NCBI RefSeq assembly: GCF_014323705.1
Contig: NZ_JABVEC010000021.1
Span: 1 to 64,000 of the forward strand
DNA: 64,000 nt
DNA from: Actinomadura alba
Lineage (GTDB): Bacteria > Actinomycetota > Actinomycetes > Streptosporangiales > Streptosporangiaceae
Direction: 5' to 3'
Shown here: positions 24,401-34,178 of the stretch, piece by piece
How positions within the stretch are numbered: the first letter of the stretch is position 1
Layout: every line of letters starts with the position of its first letter
Program-made: the position numbers and the translations under genes
Notes under the pieces: model-generated
Seen by the model: only the letters and a program-made list of their open reading frames with translations
Told to the model about the DNA's origin: nothing
The model's database searches: none

Positions 24401-27400
24401 ATGCGTTTTGGGGTGTTGGGCCCGTTGTCGGTGTGGACGGCCGGCGGCGAACAGGTCACGGTGCCCGGACTGAAGGTCCGCGCTCTGCTGGCCGATCTGC
24501 TGGTGCACGAGGGGCGGCCGGTGCCCGCCGACCGGCTCATCGACGATCTGTGGGGCGACGACCTGCCCGGTAACCCCGCGGGTGCGCTGTCGGCCAAGGT
24601 GTCGCAGCTTCGCCGGGCCCTGGAGGACGCCGAGCCGGGTGGCCGGGAGCTGGTCGTCCACCGGCCGGCGGGCTACCAGCTGACGGCCGGTACCGACGCC
24701 GAGCGCTTCCAGGCCCTGATCGCCGAGGCGAGCCGGAGCGGCGATCCGCGGGCCAGGGCGGCGCTGCTGTCGGACGCGCTGGCGTGCTGGCGTGGCCCGG
24801 CGTTCGCGGACTTCGCCGACGAGCCGTTCATCCGGCCCGCAGCGGCCCGTCTGGCCGAGCAGCGGCTGACCGCGCAGGAGGACCAGGCGGAGGTGCGGCT
24901 CGCCCTGGGCGAGCACACCCTGCTGGCCGGGGAGCTCGGTGACCTGCTGGCGGCGCATCCGCTCCGGGAGAGGCTGCGCGCCGCGCACATGCGGGCCCTC
25001 TACCGCTCCGGCCGGCAGAGTGAGGCGCTCGACAGCTACGAGGAACTGCGCGCCCTGCTGGCCGACGAACTGGGCTTGGACCCGAGTGCCGACCTGGTCG
25101 CCCTGCAACAGGCGATCCTGACCCAGGATCCGGCGCTGGCCGCGCCCACCGCGACCGGCTCGGCGTCGGCCCGGACCGCCCCGCGCCTCACCGCCCCGAA
25201 CCTGCCCGCGCCCCTCACCGACCTGATCGGCAGGGACGAGGCGGTCGCCGACATCCACGCCCTGCTGGAGGCACATCGCCTGGTGACGCTCACCGGTCCC
25301 GGCGGGGTGGGCAAGACCCGCCTCGCGGTCGAGACGGCCAGGCGGGCGGCCGTCCTGTCGGCCGAGCCCGGCCCCGCTTCCGCTCCCGGCATCGCTTCCG
25401 CTCCCGGCCCCGCCCCCGGCATCGCTTCCGCTTCCGGCATCGCTTCCGCTTCCGGCACCGCCCCCGGCACCGGGACGCCGCCGCAGTCGGGGGCGTCCCA
25501 TGGCCCCGCCGACGCCGCTGACGCGTTCGCCGACGGAGTGTGGCTGGTCGAGCTGGCGTCGCTCGACCGGCCCGCCGACCACGACGCGGCGACCCGGCTG
25601 GCTGAAACGATCATGGCGGTCCTGGACATCCGGGACGCCGGGGGAGCCGCGGAGCACGGTGAGCCGGTGACCGCCGTCGACCGGCTCACCGAGGCGCTGC
25701 GGCCAAGGCGGCTGCTGCTGGTCCTGGACAACTGTGAACACGTCGTCGAACCGGCCGCCGAGCTGGCGGAGCTGCTACTGCGGACGGCTCCCGGGCTTCG
25801 GCTGCTGGTCACCAGCCAGGAGCCGCTCGCCCTGGCCGGCGAGGTCGTCTGGAGCGTTCCGCCGCTGGAGGTGCCCGACCCGGCCGCCGACCTCGCGGCC
25901 CTGGAGCGCGCCGGCTCGGTGCGGTTGTTCGTGGCGCGCGCCTCCGCCGCCGCCAGGGAATTCACCCTCGACGCGGACACCGCGCCCGCCGTCGCAGTGC
26001 TCTGCCGCCGGTTGGACGGCATCCCGCTGGCGCTGGAACTGGCGGCCACGAGGGTGCGGTCGCTCGGCGTGCACGGGCTCGTCGACCGCCTGGACGACCG
26101 GTTCCGGCTGCTGGCCACCGGGCACCGTGGTGCTCCGCCGCGTCAGCAGACCCTGATGGCGATGATCGATTGGAGCTGGGAACTCCTGCCGGACCCCGAA
26201 CGCGTCGTACTGCGCAGACTCGCCGTGCACGCCGACGGGTGCACCCTGGACGCCGCCGAGGCGGTCTGCGCGGAAACCGGTCTGGACGTCCTCGACCTGC
26301 TGACGCGTCTGGTGGACCGGTCACTGGTGGTCATGGTGGACAGTTCCGAGGCGCCCCGGTACCGGTTGCTGGAATCGGTGGCGGCCTACTGCGTCGACCG
26401 CCTGAGGGACGCGGGGGAGCTGGAGCGGCTGCGGCGGCGCCACCGCGACCACTACGCCGACCTCGCCATGCGGGCCGAGTCGTACATGTACGGGGCCGAC
26501 CAGCGGCGGTGGCTGCGGCGCCTCGACGCTGAGGCCGCCAATCTGCGTGCCGCGCTCAATGCCGCCGTCGAGGACGGCGACGCGGGCGGCGCGCTGGGTC
26601 TCGTCAACGCGATGGCCTGGTACTGGTTCCTGCGCGGCCGGCTGACCGAGGCCCGGCGGTCCCTCGCGGCGGCGCTCGCCGTCGCCGGCGACGCGCCCGG
26701 CGCCGTTCGGATCTCCGGGCCCGAGACCGTGGCGTCCGGGCCCGAGACCGTGGCGTCCGGGCCCGAGACCGGGGCCTTCACCGCCGTACCGCACACCGTG
26801 CTGCGGGCAAGGGCCCTGGCCTGGGACGCCGGGCTCGGCTTCCTGCGCGGTGACGGCGCCGACCGGGAGGCCCGGCGCCGTACCGCACTGGCGCTGTACG
26901 ACGGGGCGGCCGACCCTGGCGGGCGTGCCAGAGCCGAGTGGTTCCTGGCGTACGCCGGGATCGACCTTGGCGACCTGGCCGCCACCGAAGAGCTGCTGAG
27001 CAGCGCGCTGCCGGTCTTCGAGGCACTCGGCGACCGGTGGGGAGAGGCCGCCGCTCTCGCCGGGCGGGCCAAGCTCGCGCACGTCCGCGGTGACCTGGCC
27101 GTACTCGAACGCGACGGCGAGCGGAGCGCGGAGCTGTTCGGCGAGCTCGGCGATCGCTGGGGTCAGCTGGAGGCCACCGGCTGGCTCGGTGCGCTGGCCG
27201 AGCTGAACGGCGACCTCGAGCGGGCCGAGCGGATGCACCGGGACGGGCTGCGCATGGCCGAGGAGCTCGAGCTGTGGACGGAGGTCGCCGGCCGGCTGGG
27301 CTGGCTCGGCTGGCTGGCCCTGCAGCGCGGCGACCACGCCGAGGCGGAGGGCTGGTGCGAGCGGGCGCTGCGATTGGCCGCCGGCCAGAGTCACCAGCCA

Positions 27401-27937
27401 GGGCAGATCTTCGCCCTGATCGGGCTCGCCTTCGCCGCCCGCAGGGGCGGCCGCCTCGACACCGCCGAGACCCACCTGCGTGACGTGCTGAACCGCACTC
27501 CCCGCCAGGACGCCGAAGAGGCACCGCCACCGTACCTCTCCATGATCTACACCGAGCTGGCCTTCGTCGCCGAGCATCGTGGCGAGGCGGCGGAGGCCCT
27601 CGCGTTGCATCTGCGGACGCTCGACGTCGTCGAGAGGCTGGAGGGTTCCCGGGACATGACGATCGCCATCGACGGGATGGCCGGGGCGCTGGCCCTCACC
27701 GGACGCCACGACTGCGCCGCCCGGCTCCTGGGCGCGGCGGCCGCGATGCGCGCGTCGGGCTCCATGCTCGTGACCCCCATCGATCGCGGCGACATCGACC
27801 GCATCACCGCGCGGGTCCGGGACGCGCTGGGCGAGGAGCGCTTCGCCGCCGAGTCCGAACGCGGTGGCCTGCTCACACTCGAAGGGGTGCGCTCCATGGT
27901 GGCCACGCCGGAAGCGGCCGTGCTGTACGCGCCATAG
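24401..27937 (+). CDS. AfsR/SARP-family regulator with NB-ARC ATPase and TPRs
   Basis: This 1178-residue regulator has an OmpR-like winged helix (residues 1-95), a BTAD helical domain (95-245), an ATPase with Walker A GPGGVGKT (299-306) and Walker B LLLVLDNCEH, and C-terminal TPR-like repeats. Two low-complexity inserts stand out. One is Pro/Gly/Ala/Ser-rich (about residues 325-365), just after Walker A. The other is a GPETVAS repeat near residue 775, from a 21-bp repeat. A GTG at 24392 is an alternative start. Such proteins activate secondary-metabolite genes, but no target cluster is evident beside it. Confidence 0.9.
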   Translation: MRFGVLGPLSVWTAGGEQVTVPGLKVRALLADLLVHEGRPVPADRLIDDLWGDDLPGNPAGALSAKVSQLRRALEDAEPGGRELVVHRPAGYQLTAGTDAERFQALIAEASRSGDPRARAALLSDALACWRGPAFADFADEPFIRPAAARLAEQRLTAQEDQAEVRLALGEHTLLAGELGDLLAAHPLRERLRAAHMRALYRSGRQSEALDSYEELRALLADELGLDPSADLVALQQAILTQDPALAAPTATGSASARTAPRLTAPNLPAPLTDLIGRDEAVADIHALLEAHRLVTLTGPGGVGKTRLAVETARRAAVLSAEPGPASAPGIASAPGPAPGIASASGIASASGTAPGTGTPPQSGASHGPADAADAFADGVWLVELASLDRPADHDAATRLAETIMAVLDIRDAGGAAEHGEPVTAVDRLTEALRPRRLLLVLDNCEHVVEPAAELAELLLRTAPGLRLLVTSQEPLALAGEVVWSVPPLEVPDPAADLAALERAGSVRLFVARASAAAREFTLDADTAPAVAVLCRRLDGIPLALELAATRVRSLGVHGLVDRLDDRFRLLATGHRGAPPRQQTLMAMIDWSWELLPDPERVVLRRLAVHADGCTLDAAEAVCAETGLDVLDLLTRLVDRSLVVMVDSSEAPRYRLLESVAAYCVDRLRDAGELERLRRRHRDHYADLAMRAESYMYGADQRRWLRRLDAEAANLRAALNAAVEDGDAGGALGLVNAMAWYWFLRGRLTEARRSLAAALAVAGDAPGAVRISGPETVASGPETVASGPETGAFTAVPHTVLRARALAWDAGLGFLRGDGADREARRRTALALYDGAADPGGRARAEWFLAYAGIDLGDLAATEELLSSALPVFEALGDRWGEAAALAGRAKLAHVRGDLAVLERDGERSAELFGELGDRWGQLEATGWLGALAELNGDLERAERMHRDGLRMAEELELWTEVAGRLGWLGWLALQRGDHAEAEGWCERALRLAAGQSHQPGQIFALIGLAFAARRGGRLDTAETHLRDVLNRTPRQDAEEAPPPYLSMIYTELAFVAEHRGEAAEALALHLRTLDVVERLEGSRDMTIAIDGMAGALALTGRHDCAARLLGAAAAMRASGSMLVTPIDRGDIDRITARVRDALGEERFAAESERGGLLTLEGVRSMVATPEAAVLYAP
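26714..26776. repeat. 21-bp tandem repeat in the AfsR-like gene
   Basis: Three copies of a 21-bp unit starting TCCGGGCCCGAGACCGTGGC; the third differs at its end. Each adds seven residues (SGPETVA), in the loop between the ATPase and the TPR region. A second, less regular 18-bp array (GCATCGCTTCCGCTTCCG) lies at 25370-25480. Confidence 0.85.
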
Positions 27938-27987
27938 CCGGCCTCCGGGGCTACCGACAGGCCATCTCCGGCCACGTGCTGTCACGC

Positions 27988-28001
27988 CACGAATTTTCGT
28001 G
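27988..28001. promoter_or_regulatory. small inverted repeat upstream of the 900-residue protein
   Basis: CACGAATTTTCGTG is a perfect 6+2+6 inverted repeat, 39 bases before the ATG at 28041. It could be an operator or a leader hairpin. A TTGAC follows at 28007. Confidence 0.35.
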
Positions 28002-28040
28002 ACAAGTTGACGGCCAGGGGCCGAGTCCAGGGGGGATGCC

Positions 28041-30743
28041 ATGGCGCTGGTTGTCACGTTCACGGGTAGAACTCCGCTCCCCGCTCCCGGTGCGGGCACG
28101 GGGTTCAAGATCTGGTCGTACCGCATCGACCCGAGCGGGCCGGGCGAACTGCAGGTGGGGCAGCGGATCGCGTTCGGGCTGCCCAGCGCCGTGGACGTGC
28201 AGAACCCGGACTCCTATCCGGGGGTTCCGCAACTGGCGGCGACCTTCCTGCAGCGGGATCCGTCGTCGTCCCGGCAGTACGTCGGGCGGCTCATCACGTC
28301 GCCGGGTGTCCAGACGCTCTCGTTCGTCGCCCCGGCCGCCGAGAGCACCTGTGAGGTGTTCCTCGTGAAGGCCTCGTCCGGTCAGGCGTGGGCGTCACTG
28401 CCCTTCGCCACGACCCAGGGCGGCAACCCCGCTCATGTGCAGGTGCTGCCCGCGCCGGTGGTGGGTCCGCCGGTGTTCAACGGCCGCCCGGTTCCCGACT
28501 TCGCGGGCACGCTGCCGTACGCCAGCGAGGTGTTCGGCGTCTACCAGCCGCTGGCCGGCTGGTTCGGCGCACAGAACACTTTGCGCGCCCAGGCGGGCAC
28601 CGGAGATCACGAGCCGGCCGGCCTGAGCCGCGAGAGCTTCTCCGGAGCCGCCGCGCGCACGCTCAGGGACGAGAACCTGACGGCACTGACCGAGCGGTTC
28701 GCGGCCGCCGCTCAAGGCGTGCTGTCGCCGGTCGGCCTGGTGAACCTCTTCCGCCAGTACTTCTTCGAGTTCGACACCTTCCTCGGCGCCCCGGCGGGAC
28801 ATCTGTGGATCAGCCCGGGCGGCACTGTGGAGGTGGTCGAGACCAGTACGCGGCGCACGTTGGTCGAGAAGTTCGCCGAGCAGGCCGAGGAGACCTCGCG
28901 CAAGGTCGAGGAGAGCCTGACCCGGCAGGACGACGTCGCCGACGCGGTCAAGGAGGAGAACGCCAACGACACCAAGCTCGGAGTCAGCGTGACGGGCGGC
29001 GTGAACGCGCCGATCTACCACGCCGACGCGAGCGCGAGCTTCAGCACGCAGAGCACCGTCAAGAGTTCCTCGGAGCAGACCCACAAGCACACCCGCACGC
29101 AGAGTGCGAAGGTCAGCAGCGAGATCAAGCGGAACTTCAAGACCACGTTCAAGACGGTGACCGAGACCACGGACACGTCCAGCCGCCGGTACGTCGTTCA
29201 GAACACCACGGATCAGTTGGTCAATTACGAACTGCGGCGCAAGATGCGGAAGGTCGGCGTGCAGTTGCAGCACATCGGCACCCGGTTGAGCTGGCAGGTC
29301 TACTTCAACTCCCCGGGGCGCGACCTGGGGTTGGGAGATCTGGTCGACATCGTCCCGGCGCCCGACCTGACCGCCCTCAAACCGCCCGAGGTACTGCCGC
29401 CGGCGGCCGAGAAGCAGGTGCCCTTCCGCCTGGACGTACCGTTCCTGCACGACGCCGGGCCCGACGACGAGGCCGTCGAGACCTACACGCCGCACCCCGA
29501 CAACATCGACCGGGGCGTGAACACGAGCACTGTGGGCAACGACGACACGATTCAGTTCTTCTTCGAGTTCCCGCTGCCGCCCATCCCGGCGGGTTATGCC
29601 CTCACCAAGATCGCTTCCATCGATGTTCACGGTGCCCAGGTGCAGTTCACCATCACCGCGCCCGATATGGGAACGAACCCCGACCCGGTGAAGAACACCC
29701 TCAAGGTGCGGCTGACCTACGCGAACTTCCAGGGCAAGAAGTCCATGCCCTTCGACATCGTCATCATCTACACGCCGACCGACGAGGCCCAGGAGGCGAT
29801 CGACCAGATCAACGCCGACGCGGCGGCGGCGTACAACGAGCAGGTCGCACAACTCCAGCGCGCCGCCTACGGCAACGCCGTGCGCAACCGCCTCAAGCTG
29901 GTCAGCTCGATGCGCTCGCGCCCGCCCGAGGACCTTCGCAGCGAGGAACGGCAGACGGTATTCGGGAAACTGGTCCACCGACTCGGGCTGGGCGAGGATC
30001 CGCACCTCGGCTCGGAGCTGATCCGCCAGATCTTCGACGTGGATGAGATGCTGTACTTCGTCGCTCCCGACTTCTGGCGTCCGAGCACCACCGTCACGCA
30101 TCCCACCGAGAGCAGTCTCGGCAGGTATCCGGTGCCGGCGCCCATCTCGGCACCGGACGCCTCGAAGCCCCTCGCGGGGGCGACCGTGGCCGGCTGGTAC
30201 TCCCATACGGACATGACCAACGCCCTCGATCCGCAGGGCCAGGCCACCCCCGAATGGCGGGTGAACTACCTCATCACCGAGGAGACCCGGCCGGCCCCCC
30301 TGGGCAGCTCGCTGGGCTGGCTGATCCAGATCGACGGTGACGAGCGCCGCAACGAGTTCCTCAACGCCGCCTGGGCCAAAGCCGTCCTGCCGGTGCGGCC
30401 CGGTCACGAACTCGCCGCGCTCGACTGGCTCGCCGACGTCGAGGGCGAAGCGGCTCTCGGCCTGACCTACCCCTTCCAGCCGGGAGATCCTCCTGAGTAC
30501 GAGGGGCTGACGGTCGAAGAGGTCTTGCGGAAGGTCGCGGAGAAGCTGCAGGAATCCAACACCGACGTGGAGAACCTGCTCGCCACCGAAGAGGTCTACG
30601 AGACCGGGTTCGACCCGCTCGCGGGCGGTTTCCGCCCGGCCGAGCCGTACCAGGTCTTCGACCAGTGGGTCGAGATCCTGCCGACCGACCAGGTCGCCGC
30701 CGTACAGGTCCGCTATGACCCGAAGACCGGGCAACAGCTGTAG
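28041..30743 (+). CDS. large protein of unknown function, 900 aa
   Basis: I do not recognise this protein. It has no signal peptide and no membrane helix. Residues 1-130 are strand-rich (FKIWSYRIDPSGPGELQVGQ). Residues 130-260 mix helix and loop and include NLFRQYFFEFDTFLG. Residues 265-400 form a polar, helical, Ser/Thr/Lys-rich stalk with a SASFSTQSTVKSSSEQTHKH run, ending in NYELRRKMRKVGVQLQHIGT. Residues 450-590 look like beta-sandwich. The C-terminal third is mixed, with a helix pair near 640. The ATG has GGGGG upstream. The stalk recalls pore-forming or injection-system proteins, but this is an impression only. The next gene starts 46 bases after its stop. Confidence 0.75.
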   Translation: MALVVTFTGRTPLPAPGAGTGFKIWSYRIDPSGPGELQVGQRIAFGLPSAVDVQNPDSYPGVPQLAATFLQRDPSSSRQYVGRLITSPGVQTLSFVAPAAESTCEVFLVKASSGQAWASLPFATTQGGNPAHVQVLPAPVVGPPVFNGRPVPDFAGTLPYASEVFGVYQPLAGWFGAQNTLRAQAGTGDHEPAGLSRESFSGAAARTLRDENLTALTERFAAAAQGVLSPVGLVNLFRQYFFEFDTFLGAPAGHLWISPGGTVEVVETSTRRTLVEKFAEQAEETSRKVEESLTRQDDVADAVKEENANDTKLGVSVTGGVNAPIYHADASASFSTQSTVKSSSEQTHKHTRTQSAKVSSEIKRNFKTTFKTVTETTDTSSRRYVVQNTTDQLVNYELRRKMRKVGVQLQHIGTRLSWQVYFNSPGRDLGLGDLVDIVPAPDLTALKPPEVLPPAAEKQVPFRLDVPFLHDAGPDDEAVETYTPHPDNIDRGVNTSTVGNDDTIQFFFEFPLPPIPAGYALTKIASIDVHGAQVQFTITAPDMGTNPDPVKNTLKVRLTYANFQGKKSMPFDIVIIYTPTDEAQEAIDQINADAAAAYNEQVAQLQRAAYGNAVRNRLKLVSSMRSRPPEDLRSEERQTVFGKLVHRLGLGEDPHLGSELIRQIFDVDEMLYFVAPDFWRPSTTVTHPTESSLGRYPVPAPISAPDASKPLAGATVAGWYSHTDMTNALDPQGQATPEWRVNYLITEETRPAPLGSSLGWLIQIDGDERRNEFLNAAWAKAVLPVRPGHELAALDWLADVEGEAALGLTYPFQPGDPPEYEGLTVEEVLRKVAEKLQESNTDVENLLATEEVYETGFDPLAGGFRPAEPYQVFDQWVEILPTDQVAAVQVRYDPKTGQQL

Positions 30744-30788
30744 GGCCGGCGCTGGACCGAGGTGACGCGGGTGGTGCAGCGTGTCGGC

Positions 30789-32015
30789 ATGCACAATTCC
30801 GCTCAGTCCGGCTCGCGCCCCGCCGACGCCGACCCAGCCGCCCCGGACACCGACGCAGCCGCCTCCGACGCCGCAGCCGCCTTCGACGCCGACACCGAAC
30901 CGTCACAGCGTTGGTACGCACGGCCCGCCGCGCGGTCCTGGACCTGCGGGCCCGCGCCGAGTGGGGTGAGGAGCTTCCACGAGTCGTTGCCGGGCTACGC
31001 GCCGACGCCGCTGACCGAGGTCCCCGCGCTCGCCGGGGAGCTGGGCGTGGGCCGTCTCTTCGTCAAGGACGAGTCCGCCCGGCTGGGCCTGCCCGCCTTC
31101 AAGGTCCTCGGTGCCTCGTGGGCAGCCCACCGGGCCCTGTCGGCACGTGTCCGCGGTACGGCTCCCGCGACGCTGGGGGAGCTGCGCGAGCGGATCGCGT
31201 CCCTGCCGCCGGTACGGCTGGTCACGGCGACCGACGGGAACCACGGCCGAGCCGTCGCGCGCATCGCGCGTCTCCTCCGGCTGCCCGCCCAGGTCTTCGT
31301 ACCGGACGGCATCCACCCGGCGGCCGTCGCCGACATCACCGCCGAGGGTGCCGAGGTCGCCCGGGTGCCGGGGAGCTACGACGAGGCGGTACGGCAGGCC
31401 CGCCGGGCGGCGGACGGGCCATCGGGCCTGCTGCTCCAGGACACCGCCTGGCCGGGGTACGAGGAGATACCCGGCTGGATCGTCGAGGGCTACTCCACGC
31501 TGTTCGCCGAGATCGACGAGCAGCTGCGCGCATCCGGCGCGGGAACGGCCGATCTCGTCACCGTTCCGGTGGGCGTGGGCTCGCTCGCCCAGGCGGCCGT
31601 CGCCCACTATCGCAGCCGCACCGAAGGCCCGCCGCCGTCGCTGCTGGCCGTGGAACCGGACGTCGCGGCGTGCGTGCTGGCGAGCCTCCTCGAAGGGCGC
31701 CCGCGCACGGTGGAAACCGGCATCACGACCATGGCGGGCCTCAACTGCGGCACACCGTCGAGCCTCGCCTGGCCCTTTCTCCGGGACGGCCTCGACACTG
31801 CGGTCGCCGTCACCGACGCCGCCAGTGGCCGCGCGGTGTTGGACCTGGGCGCGCTCGGAATCTCCTCCGGTCCCTGCGGGGCGGCGTCCCTGGCCGGCCT
31901 GCGCACGGCCCTCGCCGGTGCGGACGGCGCCGCGCGCCGTGAGTCCCTGTCCGCGGGCCGGGACTGCACCGTCGTGCTGCTGAGCACGGAGGGCACCGCC
32001 GCCAACCGGCACTGA
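30789..32015 (+). CDS. diaminopropionate ammonia-lyase-like PLP enzyme
   Basis: This 408-residue protein is a fold-type II PLP enzyme of the diaminopropionate ammonia-lyase group. The PLP Lys is in LPAFKVLGASWAAHRAL, and TATDGNHGRAVARIARLL holds the cofactor phosphate and Asn contacts. The C-terminal MAGLNCGTPSSLAWPFL is also typical. The reaction splits 2,3-diaminopropionate to pyruvate and ammonia. An Ala/Asp-rich N-terminal extension of about 40 residues is unusual. I start it at 30789, but a GTG or ATG slightly upstream is possible. It follows the 900-residue gene by 46 bases and may be co-transcribed. Confidence 0.85.
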   Translation: MHNSAQSGSRPADADPAAPDTDAAASDAAAAFDADTEPSQRWYARPAARSWTCGPAPSGVRSFHESLPGYAPTPLTEVPALAGELGVGRLFVKDESARLGLPAFKVLGASWAAHRALSARVRGTAPATLGELRERIASLPPVRLVTATDGNHGRAVARIARLLRLPAQVFVPDGIHPAAVADITAEGAEVARVPGSYDEAVRQARRAADGPSGLLLQDTAWPGYEEIPGWIVEGYSTLFAEIDEQLRASGAGTADLVTVPVGVGSLAQAAVAHYRSRTEGPPPSLLAVEPDVAACVLASLLEGRPRTVETGITTMAGLNCGTPSSLAWPFLRDGLDTAVAVTDAASGRAVLDLGALGISSGPCGAASLAGLRTALAGADGAARRESLSAGRDCTVVLLSTEGTAANRH

Positions 32016-32173
32016 ACCACCACCGCGCCGACGGCGGGGGAGCCGCACGCCGCCACCGAATGGGCCGACCCGGCCTCCGTGCGCCGGGCTCACGACATCC
32101 GACCGGCGCCATCGCTGATTTCTGTGCTTGAAAGGGGTCGCGTGCGGGCCCGGGGAAATCGAGCGATACGGCG

Positions 32174-33037
32174 TCAGGGCCTGCGGAGCACTCCGCCGAA
32201 CTCCATGGAGTGTTTGTGCTCCTCGCTCTGTGCCCGCATCCCGATAAAGGGAAGCAATGGAGCGTCGACGGGTGCCAACGGCGGTTGCGAGGGGTCCGGC
32301 CGCCAGCCGTCGACGTCGAGCAGTCCGGGCTCCACCGATTCCAGTTCTTCCGGGAGGAGTGCGGCGACCTCGTCGGTGGTACGCGTCTTCCAGTCCAGGC
32401 CCAGGCCGGTGGCGACTTCGGTGGCCGCGGCCGCCTGTTCCGGCGTCGTGGTGGCGGCCTGGGAGAATGCCAGGTAACTTCCGCCGCGCATTGCGGCCAC
32501 CAGCGTGGTGAGCATATTTCGCAGTGTCGCGTCGTCCGGAATGGAATGGCCCACCGACAGGCACAGTATGGCGACGGGCTCGGCGAAGTCGATGAGCTCG
32601 CGGACCTGCGGATGTGCCAGGATCTCAGCGGTCTCGCGGATGTCCGCCATGATGACCCTGGTCCGGGCGTTCTCGGCCAGGATCGCCCGGCCATGGGTCA
32701 GCACCACAGGGTCGTCGTCGACATAGACCACGTTCGCGTCCGGCTGGAATTCCTGAGCGACGTGATGCACGTTCTGCTGGGTCGGCAGTCCGCTGCCCAG
32801 ATCGAGGAACTGGCGGATCCCGGAATCACGCGCCAGGAAGCGCACGGCACGATAGAGGAAGAGCCGATTCTGCCGGGCGATGTCCAGGCCGCCCGGGATC
32901 CGGCGATTCACCTCGAGCACGGCTTGACGATCGACCTCGTAGTTGTCCTTGCCGCCGAGTGAATAATCGTACATTCGGGCCGGAGTGGGCACGCCATTCG
33001 TGAAGTCGCGGGACGACGGGCTCTTAGGGGCGGTCAC
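32174..33037 (-). CDS. SAM-dependent methyltransferase of the PF04672 family
   Basis: This 287-residue protein has the hallmarks of the actinobacterial PF04672 group: TPARMYDYSLGGKDNYEVDR at the N-terminus, the SAM-binding FLDLGSGLPTQQNVHHVAQ, and VVYVDDDPVVLTHGRAIL. Members are abundant in filamentous actinomycetes, and most have no known substrate. The length is normal. It is a single gene, convergent with the lyase gene. The upstream spacer (33038-33320) is A/T-richer, and I see only promoter-like DNA there. Confidence 0.93.
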   Translation of the reverse strand: MTAPKSPSSRDFTNGVPTPARMYDYSLGGKDNYEVDRQAVLEVNRRIPGGLDIARQNRLFLYRAVRFLARDSGIRQFLDLGSGLPTQQNVHHVAQEFQPDANVVYVDDDPVVLTHGRAILAENARTRVIMADIRETAEILAHPQVRELIDFAEPVAILCLSVGHSIPDDATLRNMLTTLVAAMRGGSYLAFSQAATTTPEQAAAATEVATGLGLDWKTRTTDEVAALLPEELESVEPGLLDVDGWRPDPSQPPLAPVDAPLLPFIGMRAQSEEHKHSMEFGGVLRRP

Positions 33038-33320
33038 CGGACCAACTCCAAATCTTCACGAGGCGAACCGATCACCACCGTAGTCCAGAATGCGCCGGTA
33101 CGCTGCCGATCTTGTGGATCCCGGGGTGGTCCGCGGTGCCGGCGAGCAGTCGAGCGAACACCGGAAACGGCGCTGTCGGGGCCTGTCTTCAGGCCTGTCT
33201 TCAGGTCGCGGTGCAATGACGACGATGTGCGGATATCGGCGCGCGCAATGGTTGCGGTCGCAGAGCACGCCCAATAGCGTCTCAGTGATCAATACTCGGT
33301 GGCGGGTACGGGAGGGCTGG

Positions 33321-34043
33321 ATGATCCTGCGTTCGATCGTCGGCGTCGGCGCGGTCGCGATGGCGGGTGTGCTGACGTTCGCCTCGGCCGCGCACGCCGA
33401 CAACCCGGTGCACCTCCTCTACACCTTCGACGAGTGCCGTACTCCGGTCGTCGACTGCGCCTCGCGGATCCGCGACCACAGCGGTCACGGGAACACCGGG
33501 GTAGTGCACGCCGCCGTGCCAGGAGGCGCGCTCCGGACCGTCGCGGCCGGCCGTGGTCTCGGAGCGCACCTGTCCGGCGCGCTGATCAGGCTGGACTCGA
33601 CCGCCGACGACGAGGCGTTCAACCCGGGTACGAGGTCGTTCACCTACGGCGCGAAGGTCAAGATGGACACGGCGTTCACCACGGACGCCAACTTCCTCCA
33701 GCGCGGCAGGTACAGCGAGACGACCAACCAGTGGAAGCTGCAGCTCGACGCCGGCCGCCAGGGCTGTGTCGTCAAGGGCGACCAAGGACGCGTCATGGTG
33801 TTCGCACCGGTCGATCTGGTTGCAGACGGCCGATGGCACACCGTGGCCTGCGTGGTCACCCCGCGGTCCATCACCTATGTGGTCGACGGGCGTACGCACA
33901 GTGCCCCCAACACCACCGGCTCGGTGACGTTCGCCGACACCGAACTGCTGCACGTAGGCGGGGTCTTCAACGCCGACGGCACCATCAACGACCCGTTCCC
34001 CGCGCCGTTCGACGACGTCTTCTTCGGTACCTGGGGCGACTGA
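33321..34043 (+). CDS. secreted LamG/concanavalin-like protein
   Basis: This 240-residue exported protein has a signal peptide (MILRSIVGVGAVAMAGVLTF, cleavage after AAHA) and a LamG-type jelly roll (LLYTFDECRT at the start, FTYGAKVKMDTAF, WKLQLDAGRQGC, GRWHTVACVVTPRSITYVVD, ELLHVGG). Such domains bind carbohydrate or cell-surface polymers. I chose the ATG at 33321 because GGAGGG lies 5 bases upstream; the frame is open further upstream. There is no catalytic domain. It stands alone. Confidence 0.85.
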   Translation: MILRSIVGVGAVAMAGVLTFASAAHADNPVHLLYTFDECRTPVVDCASRIRDHSGHGNTGVVHAAVPGGALRTVAAGRGLGAHLSGALIRLDSTADDEAFNPGTRSFTYGAKVKMDTAFTTDANFLQRGRYSETTNQWKLQLDAGRQGCVVKGDQGRVMVFAPVDLVADGRWHTVACVVTPRSITYVVDGRTHSAPNTTGSVTFADTELLHVGGVFNADGTINDPFPAPFDDVFFGTWGD

Positions 34044-34178
34044 GAACCTCTGCCGTCGAGGCGAGACCTGGCGGCGGCTTGGTTCGGCGCGTTCCACCGT
34101 TCGCAGGCTTGGCCGTCGGCTGCTGAGAGGGCGTGCCCCCCCTTTGTTTGGGTCATCGCCGGTTGGCGGTGTCGTCGG

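Noticed and set aside
28395..30794. A 799-codon minus-strand frame opposite the 900-residue protein
   Set aside because: The plus frame has a good start, protein-like composition and defined strand/helix blocks. The minus frame is Arg/Val/Gly-rich without motifs.
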